Below are positions 17,801 to 25,777 of a DNA stretch of 41,007 bases, in pieces. Position numbers and translations under genes: made by a program. Under the pieces are notes generated by a model. It did not search any database. It saw only the letters and a list, made by a program, of their open reading frames with translations, and was not told the DNA's origin. Source of the stretch: Spirosoma sp. 48-14 (lineage in GTDB: Bacteria > Bacteroidota > Bacteroidia > Cytophagales > Spirosomataceae); contig NZ_MKUD01000047.1 in assembly GCF_001898575.1 (NCBI RefSeq), positions 1 through 41,007 of the forward strand, written 5' to 3'. How positions within the stretch are numbered: the stretch's first letter is position 1; each line of letters opens with the position of its first letter.

Positions 17801-18351
17801 ACGGTTCCTTTGCTGGTATTTTTAACCACGACACTAACCCCCGGTAACCCCTGCCCGGATGCGGCATCTACCACTTGCCCCGTCAGGGTACGCTCCTGCA
17901 CCTGCTCAAAAGCGATTGGGCTTATTGAAGGGATCAGACTGGGCCGGAGGTCGGCTGTATTCGGGGATTCGGGCTTTACCCCTTTTTTTGCCCCACTTAT
18001 GGGCTGAATTACGTAAGTGCGGGTATCGATCTGGATACACTGCAATTCCTTTGGCGCCAGTATCCGGTTCAGCGTTTCGGGAATATGCTCACTAAACTCG
18101 GCTAGTGGGGGTGTCAAAATCGTTACCGAACGAACCAGCGCTGCCCGATAGTTGAACCGAACCCCATACTTGCCTTCCAGTTGGCCAAGCAGGGTTTTGA
18201 GTTCCAATGAATTGAGCGCTGGTTGGGTTATACCCGACGGGTTTTGATAACGAGCCAGCGCCAGGGTTTGGGCAGAAACCGAACCGATTCCGCCCGTCAG
18301 CAGTGCCAATGCGGCAAAATGAAGGCACTCACGTTGTAAGGGTTTAGGCAT
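14839..18351 (-). CDS. SusC/RagA TonB-dependent transporter with STN domain
   Basis: The product is 1170 residues. In order: a signal peptide (about 1-28), an STN domain (about 46-118, ELKTLLGQLEGKYGVRFNYR), a carboxypeptidase-regulatory-like domain (about 154-230, LTGQVVDAASGQGLPGVSV), a TonB-box region (NEVVVVGYGTQKK, 234-246), a plug with the SusC signature (IESINVLKDASSTAIYGSRG) and a 22-strand-type barrel ending SFTVGLNASF. The STN domain is the part that contacts a FecR-type anti-sigma factor, and the two genes just upstream encode FecR and an ECF sigma factor. Ligand uptake should therefore switch on the locus. It is translated from the same strand as SusD, 14 bases apart. Confidence 0.95.
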   Translation of the reverse strand: MPKPLQRECLHFAALALLTGGIGSVSAQTLALARYQNPSGITQPALNSLELKTLLGQLEGKYGVRFNYRAALVRSVTILTPPLAEFSEHIPETLNRILAPKELQCIQIDTRTYVIQPISGAKKGVKPESPNTADLRPSLIPSISPIAFEQVQERTLTGQVVDAASGQGLPGVSVVVKNTSKGTVTDTDGKFRLVIPNQADVVVFSFIGYISQEVSVKNQTLLNIKLVADTKALNEVVVVGYGTQKKSDLTGAVSTITAEKLKAQPVAGIDQALAGQLPGVQVTQPTGAPGGGVRVRVRGSGSISSSNEPLYVIDGYPVQGNFDQNYNPLTTLNPADIESINVLKDASSTAIYGSRGSNGVVIITTKRGKAGKTRIDFDAYVGTQSLDRPIKMLNAAQLAEIGTEARNQYYRDVIGGNPADSNEERLKKTSAGLALIPPFFTQPTPYDTDWQKAFYRAAPISSYNVSVSGGNERTTFSVGAGYFNQQGIIPNTNLLRYSIRANIESQASDRLKIGVSLLPSVRTQRVVDVEGHVSVGAITGTLNFLPQLPVQYPDGTYSTMTNMQYGFQTPENPLVIVNEENRQQLFYRMLGTVYADYALLKDLNLRVTVGGDLNASREDRFRSSKIGNPGQPAPTVPSGFANDGMSYNWLNENTATYTRQLGKHGLTALVGYTIQKNRNYGTSLTAINFPNDLVTTLNAGQINGGNTSRDEWALLSWLGRINYNYQDRYLLTVSFRRDGSSRFGSNNRWGNFPSVAAAWRIVDEPFMKSIKAISDLKLRASYGLNGNNFISNYGSIGLISTSNYITGAGTGALANGLVPSSIANPDLTWEKSKQVDVGLEVGLFNNRLLLTADYYNRLTSGLLLNVPVPSITGFTNALQNIGQVKNYGLEFGLTSRNLVGKAFTWTTDANISFNRNRVLALGPKGDPIRSSTDVADTHITQIGSPISNYYGYQVDGIFQNQAQVDAGPTWAAPVITRPGDFRFKDINGDGKIDANDRTVIGTPYPKFVFGLTNTLSYKGFDLSILLQGSQGNQVLYLQRRFFGFVNSSNSYADVVNRWQSEANPGDGKHPRAYPAGNSNQVTSYYVEDGSYLRIRNVSLGYRLPARWAERIGMQGLRIYTTGQNLYTFTKYAGYNPEVNRNYNGNPLVEGVDYGVYPLARSFTVGLNASF

Positions 18352-18391
18352 TTTTTACGTTCTTTGTTTTAGAATTTATAAATTGAATAGG

Positions 18392-18437
18392 CCACGCTCG
18401 CTGAGTGTGGTTTTATTTTTACAGGCAGTTATGCCTG
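18392..18437. promoter_or_regulatory. Two hairpins between fecR and susC
   Basis: CCACGCTC (18392-18399) pairs with GAGTGTGG (18403-18410), and CAGGCA (18422-18427) pairs with TGCCTG (18432-18437). Both lie in the 99-base gap between the anti-sigma gene and susC. They could set the susC level relative to the regulators, as an attenuator or processing site. This is inference only. Confidence 0.35.
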
Positions 18438-18450
18438 CATCATGGGAATA

Positions 18451-19500
18451 TCAGTTTACTGGACTGGGAATAAAGTAGATGCGGTTCTGATAAGGCACCG
18501 CTTTGAGCCCGAAGGTTTCTGAAAGAATACGCAGGGCTTTCTCCTGATCATCGAGCGGCAACTCCCCGGTAAATTGCTGATCGGCAAAGTCCTCGCCTTC
18601 AAGCACCAGTTGCACGCCATACACCTCCCGGAACCGTTGCCCGAGAACCGCCATCGACGCATTTTCAAATACCAGCAGCTTGTCGCGCCAGGCCATCAGT
18701 GGACGCTGCTGTTTAGCATTAACTAGGGCGAGTGTATAGCGCGATGCGCCTGTCTGATAGGTGGCTAACTGCCCTGGCTTCATCACGATTGTTTTTTGGC
18801 TGACCGGGTCAGTTAAAGCAATACGGCCTTCTTCCAGCAGCACCTGCGTCCGTTGCGACCGGGAATACACCGTAAACCGGGTTCCTAGCACGGCAACATC
18901 AGCCCGTTCGGCATGAACAGTAAATTTGCGATAGCTCCCTGTCTGGTCGTTTTTCTGCTTCTGAACCGCAAAAAAGCCTTCGCCTGTAAGCCATACTTCC
19001 CGATTCGACCGCCAGTGAAAACGCGAGGGAATACGCAGTTGACTGTTGGCATTGAGCCTCACTTCCGAGCCATCGTACAAGGTAAGTGTCTGAAACTGGG
19101 CATTTCCGTTTTGTATGAGCTGTTCCTGGAAGAAATAGAGATAACTCCATACGCCAAGTAGCAATGGGATCAGTGCAGCAGCGGTATAGGTCCAGTACGA
19201 TACCCGTGGCATTTGTCGAATCGTAGCCGTATCCTCCACCAGATCGGGGGTTCGATTGGCCAGCGTTCGCTGAAATAAATCAGCCGTATACTCCTCGGAG
19301 AAGGGAATCCAGGTAGCGGCTAGTCCCTGAGCGAGCAGCCGGGCTTGCTCAAACGAGTCGCGCAGGTGTGGATAGGTTTCCACCAAGCCCTGCCAGTAGG
19401 CCGTCATTTCGGGGGTTGGCTTCGCAATCCAGGCCCGAAAGGAAGCATCCATCAGAAATGCCTCGGCATCGTAGGGCAGGTAGTCACTGTATGATTTCAT
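18451..19500 (-). CDS. FecR-family anti-sigma factor
   Basis: The product is 349 residues. The cytoplasmic N-terminal part (1-100) should hold the sigma factor, one transmembrane helix follows (about 103-124, YWTYTAAALIPLLLGVWSY), then a periplasmic FecR domain (about 135-240, LTLYDGSEVRLNANSQLRIP and AVLGTRFTVYS) and a C-terminal DUF4974-type STN-like domain (about 275-345, FTGELPLDDQEKALRILSET). It receives the uptake signal from the STN domain of the neighbouring SusC and releases the ECF sigma factor. It lies 72 bases downstream of the sigma gene on the same strand. Confidence 0.95.
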   Translation of the reverse strand: MKSYSDYLPYDAEAFLMDASFRAWIAKPTPEMTAYWQGLVETYPHLRDSFEQARLLAQGLAATWIPFSEEYTADLFQRTLANRTPDLVEDTATIRQMPRVSYWTYTAAALIPLLLGVWSYLYFFQEQLIQNGNAQFQTLTLYDGSEVRLNANSQLRIPSRFHWRSNREVWLTGEGFFAVQKQKNDQTGSYRKFTVHAERADVAVLGTRFTVYSRSQRTQVLLEEGRIALTDPVSQKTIVMKPGQLATYQTGASRYTLALVNAKQQRPLMAWRDKLLVFENASMAVLGQRFREVYGVQLVLEGEDFADQQFTGELPLDDQEKALRILSETFGLKAVPYQNRIYFIPSPVN

Positions 19501-19572
19501 AACACCAGGTTAGTCAATCATACAGTGAAGCCACAGTGGCCTTTTGTAGTATAAAAAAGGTAAAAAATTTTC

Positions 19573-20184
19573 TTAATTGAAGAAAAATAAAGGCAATAAT
19601 AGCGATAACTCCTTGTCTTTCAGAAGCATGCGCAATTGTTTCAAACTCGAATAAATCTGTGAGCGGGCGGTCTGATAGTTAATGTTCATCAACTCACAGA
19701 TCTGCTCATACGATAGGTCGTTAAAATAGCGGAGGTATATAATTTCGCGTTGCCGGGGCGATAAGGCATTCATAGCCAGCCGGATTTTCGCTGCCCGCTC
19801 GGAATCAATATCCAGTGCGATGAGCTGCTGTTCGGCAGACGGCTCGATACTAAATGTCGCTTGACCTATTTCATCCCGATCATCATCCCAACCCGATATG
19901 AATGGTTGCTCCCGGCGGTACTGGGCTTTGAGCCGGTTGCGAAGTGCCTTCAGCAAATAAAAACGCACCGAAGCCGGTTGGGTAACCCGTTGTCGGTAGT
20001 GCCAGAGTTCGGTAAATACATCTTGAATGCAGTCTTCAACGGTTGCTACGGACTCACAAAGACGCAACCCATAGTTGAGCAGATGCCGAATATGGAGCTG
20101 ATAGAGTTGCTGAAAAGCCCCTTCATCGCCCGACTGGAAACTGAGCCAGAGTACTTGTTCGTTGGTCGGCGGTGTAACACCCAT
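19573..20184 (-). CDS. ECF-type RNA polymerase sigma factor
   Basis: The product is 203 residues. The region 2 core is seen as VEDCIQDVFTELWHYR, and region 4 as LSPRQREIIYLRYFNDLSYEQICELMN followed by a helix-turn-helix (INYQTARSQIYSSLKQLR). This is the Bacteroidota ECF class that pairs with FecR and SusC. It is the first gene of the minus-strand locus and presumably activates susC and the genes behind it. The C terminus is hydrophobic (LSLLLPLFFFN), which is common in this class. Confidence 0.95.
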   Translation of the reverse strand: MGVTPPTNEQVLWLSFQSGDEGAFQQLYQLHIRHLLNYGLRLCESVATVEDCIQDVFTELWHYRQRVTQPASVRFYLLKALRNRLKAQYRREQPFISGWDDDRDEIGQATFSIEPSAEQQLIALDIDSERAAKIRLAMNALSPRQREIIYLRYFNDLSYEQICELMNINYQTARSQIYSSLKQLRMLLKDKELSLLLPLFFFN

Positions 20185-20215
20185 CTATCGACTGGTCTAC
20201 AGGATTAAAAATCAT

Positions 20216-20517
20216 AGCTTAAGAAGCTATTTGCGTTCGTGGCGTCAGGCTCTTAAACCTGACGCGTTCGGTTTTGAGAAACCGCACGGGGGCAGATTTG
20301 AGAATCTGCCCTCACCCTACCTAGACAAACCACTGTAAATTGACTCGCTCAAACAACTTCTTAGAAGTTGTTTGCGTTCGTGGCGTCAGGTTCTTAAACC
20401 TGACGTGTGCGGTTTCTTAAAACCGAACGGTTGGTATGACTCGGTTTTGAGAATCTGCCCTCACCCTACCTGGGTAAAACGCTATAAGTTGACTAACTCA
20501 AACAACTTCTTAAGCTA
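20216..20517. repeat. Tandem block of hairpin repeats (two copies plus a third start)
   Basis: Two direct copies of about 140 bp, near 20224-20363 and 20364-20513, share TTTGCGTTCGTGGCGTCAGG, AAACCTGACG, GAATCTGCCCTCACCCTACC and CTCAAACAACTTCTTA. The second copy leads into another AAACAACTTCTTAAG. Each copy is made of hairpins with TGAG or TTAA-like loops: GCGTCAGG/CCTGACGC (20242-20265), CGGTTT-TGAG-AAACCG (20269-20284), GGGCAGATT-TGAG-AATCTGCCC (20290-20311), AAACAACTTC/GAAGTTGTTT (20351-20373), CGTCAGGT/ACCTGACG (20384-20405) and CGGTTT-CTTA-AAACCG (20410-20425). It lies upstream of the sigma gene. Confidence 0.8.
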
Positions 20518-20520
20518 TTA

Positions 20521-20691
20521 GTAAGCTTGATTACCGCAAAAGCTAATGCTCAGGAGAAGTATTTAAATCTGTTTTCCCGAAAATCAAAATCGATCTACCA
20601 ACTATACAACCAGCAGGGCCAAACGCAGTGGATCAGCCCTTTAGCCTGGCCAATGACTGTCTATCGCTCAAAAATAGAAATAGTTACATGA
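20521..20691 (+). pseudogene. Possible 3' remnant of a decayed gene
   Basis: A 56-codon frame ends at TGA 20689-20691 and has no start codon near its left end, which runs into the hairpin repeats. The translation (including KANAQEKYLNLFSRK and YQLYNQQGQTQWISPLAWP) looks protein-like and may be the last part of a gene cut by the repeat block. I cannot assign a family. A chance frame is possible. Confidence 0.2.
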
Positions 20692-20773
20692 ACGCTTTCA
20701 GGGCTTCTTGATTACCGAGAAATAGAGCTAACTAGTTTCAGAAAGACGTTTACTGGTCGAAGCATTTTTGTAT

Positions 20774-22612
20774 TTACTCCACCGTAACTGATTTAGCCAG
20801 GTTTCGGGGTTGGTCAACGTTGCGGCCACGCATAACGGCAATGTCGTAAGCCAGCAATTGAAGAGGCACTACCGATACTAAAGGCATCAATACTTCATGC
20901 ACTTTCGGGATCTCAATGGTAAAATCGACCATGCCAGGCAGATGCGTATCGCCCTCCGTCGTGATCGCAATTACACGCCCTTTCCGCGCTTTGACTTCCT
21001 GAATATTCGAGACTACTTTCTCGTACGACGAATCTTTGGTTGCAATCACAACCACCGGCATATCTTCGTCGATGAGCGCAATGGGGCCGTGCTTCATTTC
21101 AGCAGCCGGATAGCCTTCAGCATGGATGTAACTGATTTCTTTCAGCTTCAGAGCTCCTTCCAGCGCAACAGGGAAGTTTAAGCCACGACCCAGGTAAATG
21201 AAATTGCGGGCGTAGGTAAAAATGTACGCGATCTCCTTGATTTTGTCAGCGGCCTGCAACACTTTCTCCACTTTTGCCGGAATACTTTCCATTTCGGCCA
21301 GCAATTGCCGGAAGAGCGAGTCCGAAATAGTGCCTTTTCGTTTTGCTGCTGCCAGCGCCATCAACGTCAGGACCGTTACCTGTGCTGTAAACGCTTTGGT
21401 ACTGGCAACCCCGATTTCGGGACCTGCGTGGGTATAGGCCCCAGCATCCGTTGCTCGGGCGATAGACGAGCCCACCACGTTGCAAACCCCAAAAATTGTG
21501 GCCCCTTTCGATTTTGCCAGTTCGATAGCAGCCAGTGTATCAGCCGTTTCGCCCGACTGTGAAATAGCAATAACAATATCTCCTTCTTTAATGATCGGAT
21601 TTCGGTACCGGAATTCCGACGCGTACTCCACCTCAACCGGAATCCGAGCCAGTTCTTCAAAAATATACTCCGCCACCAGACCAGCGTGCCACGACGTACC
21701 ACAACCAACGATCACAATCCGTTTCGACTTCGCCAGTTTATCCAGATAATCGCGCAAGCCACCCAGTTGCAAGGTTCCGGCATCGGCCTGTACGCGCCCG
21801 CGCATTGAGTCGGCAATAGAACGGGGCTGCTCGAAAATCTCTTTAAGCATGAAATGATCGAAACCACCTTTTTCGATAGCTTCGAGTTCCAGTTCTACTT
21901 TATGAACATAAGGCGTTGTAGTCGTATTGTCGAGTGTAACAACTTTCAGTTCGCCATTTTTAATGACCGCGATTTCGTAATCGTTCAGGTAGATTACGTC
22001 TTTGGTATACTCCACAATCGGAGTAGCATCCGACGCCAGGAAGAACTCATTGTCGCCGACACCAATAACCAGGGGCGATCCTTTCCGGGCCGCAATCAAC
22101 TGAGTCGGATCGGCTTCACTCATAATCACAATGGCATATGCACCAACAACTTCCTGCAAGGCTAGCCGAACTGCTTCTTCCAGGCTACCGCCGTTGTTTT
22201 CCCAGATATCTTCAATAAACTGCCCTAATACTTCCGTATCGGTTTCGCTGGTAAAGGTGTGCCCTTTTTTGAGCAACGCCTGCTTAATAGCCGCATAGTT
22301 TTCAATAATTCCATTGTGAATTATCGCCAGCTTTCGATGAAAGGAGTAATGCGGGTGCGCATTGACATCGTTGGGCTCCCCGTGTGTGGCCCAGCGTGTA
22401 TGGCCCATGCCAATGGTTGCATGTATTTCTTTACCATCCAGCTCCTGTTCCAGGGCAACAACTTTGCCTTTTTTCTTATAAATTTTTAGCCCCTGTCCAT
22501 TCATCAGAGCAACACCGGCGCTATCGTAACCCCGGTACTCCAGGCGCTTCAGGCCTTTTATGACGAGTGGACACGCTTCCCGGTGCCCAACATATGCTAC
22601 AATTCCACACAT
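20774..22612 (-). CDS. glmS: Glutamine-fructose-6-phosphate aminotransferase
   Basis: The product is 612 residues, the standard length. It makes glucosamine 6-phosphate from fructose 6-phosphate and glutamine, the first step to UDP-GlcNAc for cell wall and lipopolysaccharide. The N-terminal glutaminase domain begins MCGIVAYVG with Cys2 as nucleophile and contains TRWATHGEPNDVNAHPH. Two SIS domains follow (IVGCGTSWHAGLVAEY and LGRGLNFPVALEGALKLKE, the latter in the second), and the end is the conserved LAKSVTVE. No glmS ribozyme is seen upstream. The gene follows glgA on the same strand, but a terminator separates them. Confidence 0.98.
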   Translation of the reverse strand: MCGIVAYVGHREACPLVIKGLKRLEYRGYDSAGVALMNGQGLKIYKKKGKVVALEQELDGKEIHATIGMGHTRWATHGEPNDVNAHPHYSFHRKLAIIHNGIIENYAAIKQALLKKGHTFTSETDTEVLGQFIEDIWENNGGSLEEAVRLALQEVVGAYAIVIMSEADPTQLIAARKGSPLVIGVGDNEFFLASDATPIVEYTKDVIYLNDYEIAVIKNGELKVVTLDNTTTTPYVHKVELELEAIEKGGFDHFMLKEIFEQPRSIADSMRGRVQADAGTLQLGGLRDYLDKLAKSKRIVIVGCGTSWHAGLVAEYIFEELARIPVEVEYASEFRYRNPIIKEGDIVIAISQSGETADTLAAIELAKSKGATIFGVCNVVGSSIARATDAGAYTHAGPEIGVASTKAFTAQVTVLTLMALAAAKRKGTISDSLFRQLLAEMESIPAKVEKVLQAADKIKEIAYIFTYARNFIYLGRGLNFPVALEGALKLKEISYIHAEGYPAAEMKHGPIALIDEDMPVVVIATKDSSYEKVVSNIQEVKARKGRVIAITTEGDTHLPGMVDFTIEIPKVHEVLMPLVSVVPLQLLAYDIAVMRGRNVDQPRNLAKSVTVE

Positions 22613-22641
22613 AATCAGGGGTCGTTTTGATTAACAACGAA

Positions 22642-22673
22642 CAAATTATACCTGGCAGCAAACCGCTGTGCAA
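22642..22673 (-). promoter_or_regulatory. Candidate glmS promoter
   Basis: On the minus strand TTG (22673-22671), a 20-base spacer and TATAATTTG (22650-22642) approximate the Bacteroidota -33 and -7 elements, with one extra base in the -7 motif. The glmS start codon is 29 bases downstream. Confidence 0.4.
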
Positions 22674-22698
22674 GGTATATTCAGGAAGTAAAGTAAAT

Positions 22699-22727
22699 GC
22701 AAAAAGCCGGAACGTCCGGCTTTTTGC
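22699..22727 (-). terminator. Bidirectional-looking terminator after glgA
   Basis: GCAAAAAGCCGGA (22699-22711) and TCCGGCTTTTTGC (22715-22727) form a perfect 13-bp stem with a 3-base loop, and the GC part is followed by five T on either strand. It lies 47 bases past the glgA stop codon and isolates glmS from it. Confidence 0.85.
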
Positions 22728-22774
22728 GTGATTGATTTCACAATCGGCAAGAAAAATAGCACTCCAACTAGCCA

Positions 22775-23581
22775 TTAACCAGCCAGTTGCGTATACAGGT
22801 TGTAATAGCGATCAGTCAGATCGTCGGCTTCAGCCAGGTCGAATTTGTGTTCTGGCGTATCATCCAGAATGGCATTCAGGCTTTCGCTCGACTCTTCATC
22901 AGCTCGAACTACAGCATCGGCATAAGCACAGCCAATTCGAATAAACCCTTGAAAATCGGCCGTTTTCAACTCGGCCAGCATTTCATCATCAATGTCCATC
23001 ATGCGGGCTTTTTCGATGATATCGCCCTCGAACCGATGCTCAAACGAATTGTTGTAGACCGTAAAAACTGACTTTGTGTCTTTAAACATCGGGTCGTTTT
23101 TGTAGGTCGTCTTCAGATACAGCGGAATCAGGGCTGTCATCCAGTCGTTGCAATGAACGATGTCAGGCGCCCATCCTAATTTTTTTACAGTTTCCAGGAC
23201 CCCTTTGCAGAAGAAAATCGCCCGTTCGTCGTTATCATCATAGAATCGGTTTTCTTTGTCGTGGAATACATATTTCCGCTGGAAATAATCTTCGTTATCG
23301 ATAAAGTAAACCTGAAGCTTAGCCGTTGGGATCGATGCCACCTTGATAATCAGGGGCTTTTCGTCGTCACCAACCGCAATGTTAATACCTGACAACCGAA
23401 CCACCTCGTGCAACCTGTTTTTCCGCTCATTGATCAATCCAAACCGGGGCACCAGAATTCTGATTTCCATTCCCCGCTCCTGCATGGCTTGTGGCAGCTT
23501 GCGAACAAAGTCGGCAACCTCAGAAGTTTTTAAGAAAGGATTGATTTCACTAGCGACATAAAGGATGCGTAATTTGCTCAT
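22775..23581 (-). CDS. glgA: Single-domain glycogen/starch synthase-like protein
   Basis: The product is 268 residues. It matches only the N-terminal GT5 half of glycogen synthase, which binds the acceptor glucan: LRILYVASEINPFLKTSEVADF, then PQAMQERGMEIRILVPRFG, FFCKGVLETVKKLGW and PDIVHCNDWMTALIPLYLK. Full GlgA has about 470 residues, and the C-terminal half that carries most ADP-glucose contacts is absent here. The lysine of the KxGGL motif is kept, but the glycines are replaced (KTSEV). Bacteroidota commonly carry such a short version beside panC, as here. It may be a regulatory or degenerate protein, or act with a partner. Confidence 0.85.
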   Translation of the reverse strand: MSKLRILYVASEINPFLKTSEVADFVRKLPQAMQERGMEIRILVPRFGLINERKNRLHEVVRLSGINIAVGDDEKPLIIKVASIPTAKLQVYFIDNEDYFQRKYVFHDKENRFYDDNDERAIFFCKGVLETVKKLGWAPDIVHCNDWMTALIPLYLKTTYKNDPMFKDTKSVFTVYNNSFEHRFEGDIIEKARMMDIDDEMLAELKTADFQGFIRIGCAYADAVVRADEESSESLNAILDDTPEHKFDLAEADDLTDRYYNLYTQLAG

Positions 23582-23623
23582 AATCGGGAAGCGTGTGTTG
23601 TCTTGAGAGAATCAAAAAACTTG

Positions 23624-23654
23624 CAAAATTAAACAAATTTTTCCCGTATTTCAA
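23624..23654 (-). promoter_or_regulatory. Promoter of the glycogen synthase-like gene
   Basis: On the minus strand TTG (23654-23652), a 20-base spacer and TAATTTTG (23631-23624) match the Bacteroidota consensus. The start codon lies 43 bases further on. Confidence 0.55.
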
Positions 23655-23715
23655 TACATTTTCTGCTAAAAAAGAGACGAAACCTGTATCATTGCAGGCT
23701 CAAAAAAGTAGCCTC

Positions 23716-24555
23716 ATGAAACGTTTTGAAAAAGCCGATACGATTCGTCAATACCTGCACACATTCCGCACCGAAAGCACCATTGGTTTTGTACCAACGA
23801 TGGGCGCACTTCACGAAGGGCATATGGCATTGATCGAAACGGCCCGTCGGGAAAATGACGTTGTTGTGAGCAGTATTTTTGTCAATCCAGTCCAATTCAA
23901 CAATCCTGACGACCTCGCCCGATACCCCCGAACGCTCGAAGAAGATTGCCAGAAGCTAGAAACGGCTGGCTGCGATGTCGTATTTGCGCCCTCCGTCGAC
24001 GAAATGTACCCTAATCCGCCCAGCCTACGGCTGAATTTTGGGTTGCTGGAGACAGTTATGGAAGGTGCTTTTCGGCCTGGGCATTTCAATGGCGTCGGTA
24101 TTGTGGTTGCCAAACTGTTTAACATTATTCAACCCGACCGCGCTTATTTCGGGCAGAAAGATCTCCAGCAGGTGGGCGTTATTCGACAACTCATCCGCGA
24201 CTTGAGTTTTCCCGTTGAGTTGATCCGTTGCCCTATCGTACGCGAAACGGACGGGTTGGCTATGTCGTCACGAAACCGTAATCTTACTGCTGCCGAACGG
24301 GACCAGGCCCCAGCTCTGTTTGAGGCTCTCACACGCGCCCACGGTGCTCTGATGGACGAACAAAGCGTTGCGCAGGCCAAAGAAATGGTTACCGATTTTT
24401 TCAATAACAAGCCTGATTTCCGGTTGGAATACGTGGACGTTGTCAATGCTAATTCCCTTCAACCCACCGATTATGTATTGGCTCCAGGTCAAACAGCGAT
24501 TTGTCTCGCTGCCCACCTCGGCAAAGTCCGGTTGATTGATAACCTGGTGTTCTAA
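23716..24555 (+). CDS. panC: Pantothenate synthetase
   Basis: The product is 279 residues from ATG 23716. A longer frame back to 23593 is rejected, because homologues start at this point. It joins pantoate and beta-alanine using ATP, a step of coenzyme A synthesis in the cytoplasm. Motifs seen are FVPTMGALHEGH (nucleotide-binding HIGH type), SIFVNPVQFN, GHFNGVGIVVAKLFNI, YFGQKDLQQ and AMSSRN (the KMSKS-like loop). It is divergent from the short glgA and converges with the M28 peptidase gene, with only 5 bases between their stop codons. Confidence 0.98.
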   Translation: MKRFEKADTIRQYLHTFRTESTIGFVPTMGALHEGHMALIETARRENDVVVSSIFVNPVQFNNPDDLARYPRTLEEDCQKLETAGCDVVFAPSVDEMYPNPPSLRLNFGLLETVMEGAFRPGHFNGVGIVVAKLFNIIQPDRAYFGQKDLQQVGVIRQLIRDLSFPVELIRCPIVRETDGLAMSSRNRNLTAAERDQAPALFEALTRAHGALMDEQSVAQAKEMVTDFFNNKPDFRLEYVDVVNANSLQPTDYVLAPGQTAICLAAHLGKVRLIDNLVF

Positions 24556-24560
24556 TTCAT

Positions 24561-25712
24561 CTATTTACCCGTTTCATTGGCAATCAGCCAGGCCGTTTGA
24601 AACACCAGGGTAGCCCGCTTTTGGAGCAATTCGTAATCAATTTTATCCGCAGTATCGGAAGGCTGATGATAGTCGGGATGCTCACCATCGGAGAAAAACA
24701 GGGCTGGCACTCCTGCTTTAACAAAGTTATAATGATCGGACCGATAGAAGTATTGCTTAGGGTCTGACTGGGTATCGTAGCCGCCATCGTTCAAAGCCAG
24801 ATGAACAGATAGGTCATTAGCCCGATTGACTATAGAAGCCAGTTCGTTCGTCTGGCTCCCTGTAATCAAATAGCAATAGTTGGGTTTCTTATGATGAAAA
24901 TCGTCCACCCGACCAACCATATCTACATTTATATCACAAAGGAGTTGATTCAGTGGAATTGGAGAATTCGCCACAAAGTATTGCGACCCTACTAAACCAC
25001 CTTCCTCACCCGAAAAAAGCAGAAATAATATACTCCGACGGGGCCGAATTCCCTGACGAGCCAGGCTGTCGAAGAGCGATGCTACACTCAAAATAGTCGC
25101 AGTACCCGATGCATTATCATCGGCACCATGATATACACGCTTCCCTACTTTACCCAGATGATCGTAATGAGCAGATAGTACAATTACTTCTCGTCGCAGA
25201 TCCGTCCCCATGAGCAAACCACCTACATTATGGCTGAATGACACGTTGCTACTATCTTTTGCAGTACTAGGCAAAGGAGCTAATTCAAGAGGCTTATAGG
25301 TTGAAGGAATTGAGCGATAAGATGAACGACTGAAAGAACTTGGAGATTGATATGCCCGAACACTACCCGATGATGCAGAACCAGGCAATTGTCCCATTCC
25401 AAACGGTACGCCACTACGAACAGTGAAAGCAAACGTCTGCCGGAAAGACCCCTGTACCGAATCGATTCGAAAAGCGGCCAGCAGATGACTTTGCCTGAAC
25501 GATCGGGCGCAATAGATGGAAGCCTGCTGCTGCCCGATAGTACCCGTTTCACGTCCTTGTAAACTATCGGAAGCCAGCATAAAAACGTGTTTACGCAACA
25601 AGTCCACTGGCACCATCAATGGCGAAACATCCGACTGAGCAACCACTGATTGACTCACACCCAACAGTATGGCCGATAAGAAATAAATAACTTTTAAACC
25701 AGGCAAACGCAT
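24561..25712 (-). CDS. Secreted M28-family metallopeptidase
   Basis: The product is 383 residues with a signal peptide (ending SVVAQ, residue 26). It has the full two-zinc site of M28 aminopeptidases: SAHYDHLG (His182), GADDNASG (Asp198), GEEGG (Glu236 and Glu237), NVDMVG (Asp264) and DYHQPSDT (His349). It should act outside the inner membrane and cut residues from the N termini of peptides. It lies 65 bases downstream of the VanX-like gene on the same strand, and both could serve peptide or peptidoglycan degradation. Confidence 0.92.
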   Translation of the reverse strand: MRLPGLKVIYFLSAILLGVSQSVVAQSDVSPLMVPVDLLRKHVFMLASDSLQGRETGTIGQQQASIYCARSFRQSHLLAAFRIDSVQGSFRQTFAFTVRSGVPFGMGQLPGSASSGSVRAYQSPSSFSRSSYRSIPSTYKPLELAPLPSTAKDSSNVSFSHNVGGLLMGTDLRREVIVLSAHYDHLGKVGKRVYHGADDNASGTATILSVASLFDSLARQGIRPRRSILFLLFSGEEGGLVGSQYFVANSPIPLNQLLCDINVDMVGRVDDFHHKKPNYCYLITGSQTNELASIVNRANDLSVHLALNDGGYDTQSDPKQYFYRSDHYNFVKAGVPALFFSDGEHPDYHQPSDTADKIDYELLQKRATLVFQTAWLIANETGK

Positions 25713-25777
25713 ACTTGAAAACGAATAAGGAAACTGTCGCCACTATAGACGTACACTTATAGGTATCGTTTCTCGTA

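Larger units (their letters stand above)
20185..20773. other. Gene-free stretch with tandem hairpins and a possible gene remnant
   Basis: No intact gene lies here. The left part (20216-20517) holds a tandem hairpin repeat and the right part (20521-20691) a possible decayed reading frame. Both have their own entries. Nothing is recognised at 20692-20773. Confidence 0.6.

Noticed and set aside
20774..22774. glmS ribozyme upstream of glmS
   Set aside because: The leader is only about 30-60 bases and shows none of the conserved ribozyme pairings, and such ribozymes are mainly found in Firmicutes.
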